Below, piece after piece: positions 12,955-23,859 of a stretch of DNA of 64,000 nucleotides. Position 1 is the stretch's first letter. The number at the start of each line of letters is the position of its first letter. Source of the DNA: Patagioenas fasciata (lineage: Eukaryota > Chordata > Aves > Columbiformes > Columbidae). A program made the translations under genes and the position numbers. Location: positions 58,246,501 through 58,310,500 of the forward strand of contig NC_092520.1 of NCBI RefSeq assembly GCF_037038585.1. Direction: 5' to 3'. The notes under the pieces are model-generated. The model was not told the origin of the DNA. It ran no database searches and was given only the letters and a program-made list of their open reading frames with translations.

Positions 12955-13763
12955 AGGATGTATGGAATAGGATGCAGAATGGAGATCCCACAGATGCCAG
13001 TGCACGACTTGATACTGGGCAATCCCCGGTATCAATACGGGCTGGGAGATGAAAGGGTTGAAAGCAGCCCTGTAGAGATGGACTTGGGAGTACTGGTGGG
13101 TGAAAAACTGGACACGAGCTGGCAATGTGTGCTTTCAGCCCAGAAAGCCACCTTTGTCCTGGGCTGCATCAGAATAAGTGTGACCAGTAGGTTGAAGAAG
13201 GTGATTCTGCCCCTCTATTCTGCTCTGGTGAGACTCCTCCACCTGGAGTCCTGTGTCCAGCTCTGGAGACCTCAGCACAGGAAAGACGTGGACCTGTTGG
13301 CGGGGGACCAGAGAAGGCCACAGAAATGACCAGAGGGCTGGAACAGCTCTGCTGTGAGAACAGGCTGAATGAGCTGTGGTTGTTCAGTCTGGAGAAGAGA
13401 AGGCTCCAGGGAGACATTATTGTGGCCTTTCAGTACTTAGAAGTGGCCTATAAGAAAGATGGCATGGTCTGTTTAGCAGGGCCTGTTGCAACAGGACAAG
13501 GGGTAACATTTTTAAACTAAAGGAGGGGAGATTCAGGCTAGACAATAGGAAGAAAATTTTACAGTGTGGGTAGTGAAACACTGGCCCAGGTTGCCCAGAG
13601 AGGTGGTAGATGCCCCATCCCTGGAGACATTCAGGTCCCAGCTGGACAGGGCTCTGAGCAGCCTGATCTAGTTGAAGATGTCCCTGCTCATTGCAGGGGG
13701 TTGGACTAGATGACCTTTGAAGGTCCCTTGCAACCCAAGATTTTCCATTATTCTATCATTCTA
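12955..13763 (+). mobile_element. CR1 LINE fragment with the end of the ORF2 relic, plus orientation
   Basis: This is about 0.8 kb, the longest CR1 copy here. The first half is the C-terminal ORF2 relic. It translates to recognisable CR1 text such as [17 protein letters not shown], the [14 protein letters not shown] segment and a CVQLWRPQH segment. The second half is the 3' region, with 'TGGAGAAGAGAAGGCTCCAG', 'GGAGACATTCAGGTCCCAGC' and 'GGTTGGACTAGATGACC', ending at 'TTCTATCATTCTA'. Frame breaks and substitutions make it inactive. It lies only about 0.5 kb after the previous CR1 in the same orientation but repeats the same 3' region, so it is a separate insertion. Confidence 0.94.
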
Positions 13764-16700
13764 GGACTTTATGAATTTGCAATGTATTGTGTTTTCTTGA
13801 AGAATATTTTCTGTTCCCCTGTACCTTTCATTTCCAGGTTAGTCAACAACAGCTGTTACAACTAACATGCTCTTCTGTGATCACTTTTATGTTCTTGGAT
13901 AAAGACATTAAAAGACAAAGTATTTCTAGGATTTTTAATGCCATATGGATGGCCAAAATGTGTAGGGAGAAAACCGTAGAAATGTTACAATTCATAGTCT
14001 GTTTCTATAGTGTCTGTCTAAATACTGACATACAGGTGGATGATTTTGTAATTTCATTTGTGATATTCTGTTCCCAAGATTAACAAAAACTGTATTTCCT
14101 AGATGATATTTTCTTGTTGAAATATTAATTATGATTTTAGAATGTGATTATCCTTCCCTTAAACAGTAGGATAAAAAAAAATAATGCTGCCTGAGGAATC
14201 ATTGAGAAAATCGTCCTTCAAAGACTTGTCTTGTGCATTTTGTAAAGCTTTCTGACATGGAAGACTGTAAAATTCCCAATGATTCAGCTTCAGTTTTGAA
14301 CCAGTAAACAAACAAAAAAAAGGCCAAGAAACCCCCAAAAGAAGCCCACAAATCTTCTAAATTCCTCAAAAAAAAGGGGGTTGAGATTTGTTTATTTTTG
14401 TGTCAGAGAACTGAAATCGTGGGGGCCTACATTAAAAAAACCAATTCCTTTTTTTCTGTTTATATAATTTTATAATATTAACGCAAAAATGATGGCAAAA
14501 TGGTACTCTTCAAAAATTGTCTATCAGTCTGAGGGACGAAACACTTAATTTTGGGAAGGCGCTTATTTTATACCTTATACTTTGTTTTTACAGGTAATGA
14601 CGAGTGAAAAAGGAAGGCAATTGTTAGCCTAATTTTACCCTTTTTTAGGTGATTCAGTGACCCTATATGATTGTAATATTAAATTTTCATTCCCTTAACT
14701 ATAAGTCATGTAACCTCAGTAGGAGAAAAATAGATATAGGAAAAATATCACAGTGAGAGAGAGGTTTACCCTGAGTGAAGGCAGCCTTCCTATGGTGGTG
14801 ATCCAAGGTAGATAAATGACAAATTTTCTTATTGGTAGTGTCTTTTACCATTTTAATCTCTTTTCTACAACTGATTTAATTTATTTGTCATATGGAGAAA
14901 ATGAGAGTGTTTCTTTATGTTTGATATTCCCCCTTACACTCGTGCTCTAGCATTGTCTGTCTGAAATATTAAGAGGTTTTTTTTATTCTGCACTGAAAAA
15001 AGATTTTTGTTGTTTTTGCAAACTCTCCTAAATCCCGTTTTCAAAATATTAAATTAGTGAGTTTAAAGGTTATATGGCATTTTGAAGGTTTACTGACATA
15101 CTTGGTTTATACTAACTTTGCTGGTTCTTCACTATTTGAAATTGTCAGATGTTGACTGATTTGGTGTTAGAGCAACTGTGCATTATTAGAGATTCCTTGT
15201 GAACCGAGACAGTAAACCAGACCCTTGTGTTCAGTGCTGGATTCTGTAATGCTGCAGGATACCATCTCCTGGAGTCTGAAAACAAAGCCTAGGGATAAGG
15301 GTCAATGACATTCCCAAAGTGCAGTGGATCCCGTAAGGTTCTAATATTTTTTGGGATCTCTTGGCTATACTGCTGTGTAATATACACTTTATGCTGCTTG
15401 GAAACGCAACTCATCAAAGCTTTGGGTGATAATGGAAGTGCTGTAAATTCCTGTTGATACAATGCACCATGGTATGCAGAAGGCAAAAGAAATTGGCAAT
15501 AAACCATACCTGTGTATTGACAAGAGGGGATAGGAACTAGATAAAAAGCTATGTACTAAACAGATGTCTATATGCAGGTGTAACTATGCAATTCTCTTCT
15601 GACCTTCGTGAAGTCTTACATGACTGATCAGAAAGATGACATAATCAGCTTCTAAATAATTTCTGGGGTTAGATCATCAACTACTATAGCTTCATATAAA
15701 CATCATTTGGTGTATCTTCAAGATTTTTAACTCTATACAAACTGTAATATAGTAATGCCAATCTGATCACCTCTGCAATGGGTAAGTCTTGACAGATAGG
15801 TATGATGCTTTAAAAGGGCAGAAGGGCTGCTGCTGGTGTGTGCCAGGTTGTGAAGAACTAGTTCTGTGTTATTACTACTGAAGTCTTATTTACTATAAGT
15901 TTATGTCCTCACAGTTCTCGTTCTTCTGTTCTAAATGCAGTTATTAATTAAGGACTTTGGGGTCCTCCTCTAACATAATATTGCCAAAATCTATCAACCA
16001 AAAAAATGTCCTGTTTCTATTAGATACCTATAGGAAAACATTGGCTTGAAAGCCTATTGCTTGTTGACTTAGTAAAGAAAGGTGATAGTAGAAGTTGCCG
16101 TTTAAATAATTCACCATACTTTAAATATGACAGGATGGGGTTAGAGCAGAAAAGTGTAAACAATCCTGAGGTAAAATCTAGGTTACTATCCCTGCTACCA
16201 GCTCTTTATTGCAACCTCTTATTGTGCAAATTGCACTGTTTAATTGAAGAGTATATTACTCTAATGTACATAATTTTTGAGTTTGGCCTGCTGTTTTCAT
16301 TCTTTTTTCATGACCCCTGCATTAATGCACTATAGTAGGCAGCCTGGCAGCAAAGAATGTTGTTAACCGGTGTAACAAGAGCAGAACATAAATGTAAGCC
16401 ATGTGTCATGTCTCCAGCTTTCACCTCATCAGCTTTGATTCCGAGTTCCCATCTGTGGCTTCAAGCAGAGTGGCACTCACTATACTGGTACTTTTATGCC
16501 AAATGAGCTGGCTTGCCAGTTATTTGTAATACAATTCGGTATAATCTCCTATGCCAGACTGGCACTCTGGACTCCACTTGTAGTCTGTGAAAGACAAAAA
16601 TATGGAGAAATAGTTGCAACACACTCCTCCTAGATTTGTCTATCAATAGTTCAGATCACTGACTTAAAATGCTTCTCTGATTCAGACTTTGTTAATTGAA

Positions 16701-17737
16701 GCAGGATCCTCTGGAAGCTGACTTTTGTTAGGAAAACAAATGTGGTGGTTTTTGTTTGTTTGTTTGTTTGTTTGTTTGTTTGTTTGTTTTTTAATAAGAA
16801 AGTGTTCAGAAGCTAAATATTTCAGTGTTTCTCTTCTAGGGAATACTGCTTATGTGTCAATGACCCACCTATGGCATTCCTGGCCATCTTTTTTGCCTTT
16901 TATTGTTGTCTTTTTGGGGAGATGACAAGTGGGGACAGAGGAACCAAGGAAGGACTGTAAATCATGTCTGCAATTAACCTATATTTGCAGTGCTTCTAAC
17001 TCAGTTATTTATAAATGGTTCAGGAAGCACTACTTTGTTTCTGCATAAGTGCTTCTTTAATCTGTTCTGGTAGAAACAGGGTGTGTTGGAAATTGCCTGT
17101 TTCTGAGATGTTGGTAATACCGCAAGAGTGAATTGGTTCACAAAAATTTATGTAATATAATTTTTTAATCTTCTGAAGTTTCCCACTTGTTTCCATAGTG
17201 AAAAGTTTGAGAAGCGGTAAAGAGGAAAGGAAAAAGATATCTGGTTTGGGATGATACTTAGGAATGAGGGCTGTGGAATAAAATGCCAGTATAACAAAGG
17301 AATCTTTAAACGATGGCATCTGTGGCTGACAGAGTAACAACCATGGATGCCACTTCGCAATGAGAATAACATGACATGCCCTTTTTCAGTATGGCATTTT
17401 TGATTCAAATATATTTTATTCTTGCCACTAAGAAAGACAATGTAATACAAAATGAATTCTGATGTTTAAAGGGATATTCCAGAGGCAGGCACGATTATTT
17501 ACATATTATATATTTTTATAATTATTCATACATTATATACTAACACATAATTATTTATTATGAGTGTGGTAGGTGTCTGCTACAGACCACCTGATCAAAA
17601 AAGGATCTAAATAAAGCCTTCTTTACACAGCTGAAGGAAGCCTCAAGATTGGAGGCTTTGCTAATCAGAAGCAATTTCAGTCACCTTGGTATCTGCTAGA
17701 AGATCAGAATAGCTCAATGCAAGCACTCTGGCAGATT
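13764..17737 (+). other. ITGBL1: Intronic stretch with no recognised element
   Basis: AT-rich intron sequence. It contains a short (GTTT)n microsatellite, annotated separately, and runs of A and G near 14310-14385. I see no transposable element, RNA gene, splice-bounded exon or supported open frame. Confidence 0.7.
16749..16792. repeat. (GTTT)n microsatellite
   Basis: About nine uninterrupted TTTG/GTTT units followed by a T run. It is a simple tandem repeat, probably length-polymorphic between individuals. Confidence 0.95.
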
Positions 17738-18174
17738 CTGTACTGGAACCAAAGCTATTTCATATCTTCATCAACAATGTATACAATGGGATTGAGTGCA
17801 CTCTCAGCAAGTTTGTATATGATACTAAACTGACTGATGCAGTTGATATACTTGAGGGAAGGGGTGCCATTCAGAGGGACCTTGAGAGTTTTGAGGAGCA
17901 GGCCTATGTGAACCTCGTAAAGTTCAACAAGGCCATGTGCAAGGTCCTGCACCTGGGTTGAGGAAATCCTCCAATCAATATAGACACAGAGGATGAGTGG
18001 AGTGGGAGCAGCCCTTTGGAAAAGGACTTGGGCATACTGGTGGATGAAAATCTCCACTCTTGGAGATTTTAAAAACTGAGCAACCTGCTGTAATAGGACT
18101 GTTCTGGGCACAACTTTGGACTAGTTGACCTCTGGAAACCCTTCCAGCATACATGATTCCATGAGTCTATGATA
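17738..18174 (+). mobile_element. CR1 LINE fragment, reverse transcriptase segment with internal deletion, plus orientation
   Basis: The first 300 bases are the C-terminal reverse transcriptase part of CR1 ORF2. The translation includes IFINNVYNGIECTLSKF, IQRDLESF and CKVLHLG. The catalytic F/Y-Ala-Asp-Asp position reads Phe-Val-Tyr-Asp, so the active site is lost. Near 18058 the sequence jumps to the CR1 3' end ('CTTGGAGATTTT', 'ACTAGTTGACCTCTGG', ending 'GATTCCATGAGTCTATGAT'), so several hundred bases of the element are missing. A perfect 10-base inverted repeat straddles the junction. The element is inactive. Confidence 0.9.
18047..18070. repeat. Perfect inverted repeat at a CR1 deletion junction
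   Basis: AAAATCTCCA, a 4-base loop CTCT, then TGGAGATTTT: a perfect 10-base-pair stem. It coincides with the point where the CR1 copy jumps from ORF2 to its 3' end, so it is probably a by-product of the deletion and not a functional hairpin. Confidence 0.8.
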
Positions 18175-21100
18175 CTACCCATGTATAAGATATCTTGTAG
18201 TCAATCAGCTTTGATTTCCTGTGCAGTTTTGAAGAGGTTGGGATACTACCACATAACTGTCCATTCTGTGGAATGTTTTATAGAAATAAAACATATATGT
18301 CCTTGCTGTGTTTAAAGCTTACATGCTTCAGAGAATAAAACCAATTCTGTAATGTAGCTGGAACACCTAGTGTGACTGTAGATCAACTACAGCTGCAAAA
18401 TTTGAAATGCAACCAGTTGGCTTTGTCATATGTCAGTTCTCTTAATCATATTAATGGCTATTAAATCATAGCATGTAACTTCATCTATTAGGAAATATGA
18501 GAAAAATAAATGATCCATGCATAGATTAGTGTCAGCCATTTTGTTTCAGAATTTTGAAACCTGGCATATGTGTTACAGTTCAGCTTTGCATTCTTTGTGC
18601 TTCCTGGTTAGGAAAGTAATGGAGTGTGCTTTCTTGCCTTTTTCAATCATTGAGCTCAGCTTTAGCTTTTCTTTCTGCTATCTCCAGAAAAAATAAATCT
18701 GTGTGCAAATGGTTTATTGGCTGCTGTTAAGAGATGAGATTCTACGTTGTGCCTCCACTGGTGAACAGGGAGATAAAAAATGCTGTGATATATTTTTTCT
18801 ACTCAGCGAGCCAAGCTGCACAAACCCACCAGCTAACCAGCTTGTGTGGTTTTGTTTCCCATGAGCCATATGCCCATTGGTGTGTGTTTGGAGGCATGGA
18901 TTTAGATAGGGTTAATCTGATGGATAAGAATGGGTAGGGTATAAAAGGCATAAATCTGTAAAAAATTGGACGTACTCATGTCACAGCTCAGGGACGGACA
19001 TGTTTTTCTCATGACTGTAAGCATTAACCACATGAAAGATCCCTCTTCTTCTTGCAGTCAGTGCTTCTGAAATGCTACCATCTCTGGACACATTGCAAAT
19101 TTCCTTCTGTATGTGATGTGGTCTTCCTTGTTTTTGTTCCCTTGATTGTAATTATTCCCCCACAAGACAAAGACCTCTTTCATCTGTGAAAGACATCTGG
19201 GAAGAACTTGAAGGCCAGAACTGCCTTATCTCTGACAGCTAGTTATCTTCTACATCCTTGTCTTGCTTAATTGTTCTTAGCCTGTGTCTTTCCATTTTCA
19301 ATTGGTGGGAGTCTCTCTTGCTGTTTTCTAAATGTCAATAGTCAGTGATTGTTAGTATGTCTTTTGGCATAGCTGGCCTTTTTCTTTGGGCACCCCTGTT
19401 TTTTCAAGTTGTTTCAGCTTGGCTTCTTGTTTAGCAGAGCAGGAAACATAATACAGAAGACAAACTTAAAAAAAAAAAAAAAGTATTTACCTTATGTCTA
19501 TATAATGCAAAAATCTCAGCACTGGAAATGTTATCCAGAAAAGAGTATGTGAGAAATAATAGTTGTACCATAGTGTTGTGTGAATTTGGACTGAGCTTCA
19601 CATAGCGCATGTTCTCTTCACATTCCAGTGAGCTGTATATCTGTAAATGAGGCACATATCTTAGATGAATTCACCATATATTAAAAAGATGAATTAGATC
19701 ACAGTCTTAAGTTATCACTAATTTATGCTGTTGACAACTGAAAGAACATAGTTAGCATTCCAAAAGTTCAGGAAAAGCTTTGCATAAGTGGACACTGCAA
19801 GTGCTACACTTTGCAGCAGACTGGCAATTTTGAAACATTTCCCTGCAGTGGATTGCTATAATTATCATAATTGCCATTACCTAATCAAAGAATGGACTGA
19901 CACTTATTTGTGCTCGACTTCCTCTGAATCTTTTGTCTAGGCTGCCTCTTTCATTTGCTTGGATAGTGAGCTGCATATAGCCCCGCAACACATCAACACC
20001 TTTGATGGATGGTATGTGCTTGTTGAATCTAGAAAGGGAATATACTGTTGTGAATGCTAGATGGAGAAACTGCATATACTTAAGCAGTAAATCCTGGCAG
20101 TTGGAGGTTTGCGGTAAATTTCTTTAGCTTCTGCTGAAGGATGCCTAACAAAGACTAAATATATTTGTGTTTTGATATGCCAAAATAATTCATAAGGAGA
20201 TACAACTTAAAATACTTGTTCCAAACAGGGAAGATATAACCAATTAAAATTATTAATAATTTCAAAAGTAGATTTGATTTTTGCTGCTCCAAGTTGTCAT
20301 CCTGTTTTGCTTAACTGCAAACATGATGTCTGATCTGAAGTCAGGATTTATCAGTGTCTTAAGTACTTGCAGAGATATGGGAATGATTCACACTGCTGAA
20401 AAAGTTACTCATTGAAATGTGCAAGGGTAATTGTATGAAGGAATGTTTATGCAATGCACATAACATGAGAGATAGGTGCACGGTCATTTCACATTTGTAG
20501 AAGTATAGCAGCTATTTAAGATGAAAGTACCTTTAAGTACCTTCTCTCTCATAACTTTGGTATATCAAGTATTTGCTGGGAAAAAAAAAAAGCAATTGAG
20601 GTATGTGTGTATGTGTTTATGTGTGAGAGCTGATTATATTTCACAGTTTGTTGACTAGAACAAATACCTGATATAAAGTCATGAAATCATAAATTGCAGC
20701 AAAAAGTGAGATGAAGGCCTGTATTGTCCAAAGTTTTTACTTACTAATCCCCATAATAAATGTATGTATATTCAAACATTATGGCATGAGACAGCTTGCA
20801 TTTGAAAATGCAGAGCGGGGTGGTGCATGCACAACAGGGGGGGGAGATGTGAAAAAAAAGTCACGTCATCACATTAAATATACACCAGCTATTATAAACA
20901 CAGATGAATATTCTGGGTGAGCTTCATCTCTTAAATTCATCTAGATGTCAAAATGTGAGATACTTCAGCCTTTGTTTTCAGTGTAATGATAGGACCTTTA
21001 AATGGAATTTGCCCATTTCTTCTGTATTTCTGTGTTACTGTAAGATGAATTGTCATTGCTCATACTTTTCCCTACTGTCCTTAAAGAGAATGACTATCAG

Positions 21101-23392
21101 GCTAGCGTTTAGATGCCCTCATTTGGGCTGTATGAATCCCACTAGTTTGTGAAATTATTTACCCCAACTGTAATGTTTTACTACCCTAGCAATAAAATTA
21201 ATAGAATTCTGCATGGACTGGAACAAAGAACCTCTGCTGTTCATAGGCAGCTATGAGTACTTTTTCAGAATGTCTTGTAGTTTACAGAGTGTTTTGAGCT
21301 GCCTTAGCAGTGACATCTGGACTAGTAAATTAAAGAGTGCCATGGATCATCCCCCAGCACTGCAGCGTGTGCGCCTCTAATGTCAGATTGTTAGAACATT
21401 CACTGACCTACATTTGTCCTGTGCCAGCCCATACTCCTTCCAAACAATTCCTGCGTATAGTTCAGGAATCAGCACAGTCTGGCTACTGGTCCCAGCAGGC
21501 AGTATGGATGAGGCCACCTTCATGAAAGACAGCTTGGTGGTACACGTGCCAGTTCTTCTGCACCAATTGGCCCCAGTGACAGGGAACAGTTCCAAACTCA
21601 TTTAATTGACTATTAGAGAGACATCTATCAAATACTGTACTGTTGTTGTAGTAATGCAGATTGACCTGCTTTCTGCACTGTGGTTAGTATGGTATCTATA
21701 TAGCTCACAGGAAAAGATGAAAGAAATGAAAGAGTTTACAGCACTCCTTGCCAAGGACCCATTGTCTACTCTAAAACTGTTTAACCTGCTCTGTGCCTTC
21801 ACCAAGACAGCAGCTTGTGGAAAATAAATGGGTCAGTGCTATCCCAAAATTGATTTTGTATGGTGTGACAGAAGATGAATAGACTTCCAGGTTGACTCAT
21901 AGTTTTATTTCTTCCTTTTTTTGTGCTCCTTTTAAGATTTTTTTTGCTTAAAAATACCTTAAAGGCCCTGAAAATTCAAATGGAAGCAATTATTTAAGCT
22001 GAAAACTGTTAAGAATTGAAAGTGTTCGAACTGTTGGTGAACACCATGGCACATTGTTTTACAGAATTTGCTTTTTGGAAAGCAAGCCTGGACTTCATGG
22101 CACAATTTTGGAAGTCCAACTTTCCATGGTACAAAAATGACACCACACCTTTTATCTTAACTGGGTTTAGACCCGAGCAGGTTCTAGTTTAATTGATACT
22201 TACTTGCTCATCTGTCTCGTAGTTTCTTGTTTGAGGAGTTCACTATTTCTCTTCAAGTATTTTGTTATGTCATGCTTATGGTACAGAATGAGTTACTCCA
22301 CTCCCACAGTAACTGTGAGTCAGTATAGTGTATTTGAAGCATATAGGTACCAAGATTAAAAACTTCTTTAAGTTCTGTAAGGGAGAAAGCTATAAGAAAG
22401 TTAGATAAAATGTATTTTTCTGATAGACAAAAATAATGTTGCATGTTTATATCAATAGTTATGTTCTGTTTTAAATTCCAAAGTGTAGTTTGCCGACTTT
22501 GGATGACTGATACATTAGAGATGCAGATATTTGTAAGAGTCAGAACACTATAAAGGTAATTTATAAAGTCAGTAAATCTAATTTTCAAAGTAAGTAGGCT
22601 TTCCTATCAGGAACAAAAGTCCGTCTTTTTTAGGCAAAGTAACTTTAAATACATTTAGAAAATTCTGAATTAAAATGAACAAAATCTTGATATTTAAACT
22701 GAACTTTTACTGTGCTACTTTTTGAGGGTACTTATTTGGTGTGAAGGTGCACAGTGATCAATGATATGATTTATAAGGAAAAAAGCAGAGTGTCTTGCAA
22801 AGATGTGTAACTTAAGGTTATTTTTTTTTTTTCAGGGGAAACCAAAAAGGAAATATTATGAGTTCCTTGTGAAGTAAGAATGTCTTTTAAAAGATACTAG
22901 TTAGTTGTTTAGTGTTTTAAAGGTCTATCAAACATCTATTGGCAAAACTCAGCAACATTTTGTTATGTTGATAGTACATTTAAAGTATTTTGTTCCCTGT
23001 CATTGTATAAACAGTTGCATCCTTGCTTTGCATAGGAAATTGAAATGGTAGGGTAAGCTCCATGAGAGAGAAAGATGTGGAATTCTTTCCCTACTTTTAA
23101 GTGCTTCTAGAAAAATAAGTGTGCTGTGAGAACTGAGTACAGACTGGACTAAATATTTCAACTGGAAGCAATCAACCTGGGGAAAAGTGAGACTGGGGAG
23201 AAATATCTAGGCTTCTGATCTCTCATTGAGACTATTTGCAGCTATCAATGGAAAGTGGGAAGTTTAGTTAGCAACTAAGAGCCTAAATACTTTCTGAAAT
23301 CTTTGTTGGATATAAGTGTAAATATTGATATGAAACCTTGGGAAAATAATTGTTTTCTGCAATTTATGTTTGGAGAAAACTGATGCCTAGTT
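18175..23392 (+). other. ITGBL1: Intronic stretch with no recognised transposable element
   Basis: About 5.2 kb of AT-rich intron. The stretch 21340-21605 is less AT-rich and is open in three frames across both strands (see findings). A short purine/G run lies at about 20829-20850 and a TG-rich run near 20602-20628. I could not assign any of it to a gene, RNA or repeat family. Confidence 0.65.
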
Positions 23393-23859
23393 AGAATCAT
23401 AGAATCATTTAGGTTGGAAGAGACCCTCAAGATCATTGAGTCCAACCATTAACCTAACTCTGACACTAAACCATGTCCCTAAGAATCTCATCTACATGTG
23501 TTTTAAACACCTCCAGGAGTGGTGACTCCACAACTTCCCTGGGCAGTTCCAATACCTGACAACCCTTTCTGTGATCAATTGTTCCTCATATCGAATCTGA
23601 ACCTCCCCTGGTGCAACTTGAGGTCATCTCCTCTCATCCTATCACTTGTTACCTGGGAGAAGAGACCAAGACCCTCCATGCTACAACCTCCTTTCAGGTA
23701 GTTGTAGACAGCGATAAGGTCTCCCCTCAGCCTCCTTTTCTCCAGGCTAAACAGCCCCAGTTCCCTCAGCTGCTCCTCATCAGACTTGTGCTCCAGACCC
23801 CTCACCAGCTTCATTGCCCTTCTCTGAACTCTCTCCAGCACCTCGATGTCTTTCCTGTT
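23393..23859 (-). mobile_element. CR1 LINE fragment, minus orientation
   Basis: It begins with the reverse-complemented 3' end (AGAATCATAGAATCATTTAG, then GGTTGGAAGAGACCC). It extends through 'CACCTCCAGGAGTGGTGACTC', 'TATCACTTGTTACCTGGGAG' and 'TCTCCAGGCTAAACAGCCCC' to 'CTCTCCAGCACCTCGATGTC'. On the minus strand the start of the 3' region still translates to CR1-like text ([24 protein letters not shown]). It is relatively intact but 5'-truncated. The frame on the minus strand at 23575-23940 is a relic of this element. Confidence 0.95.
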
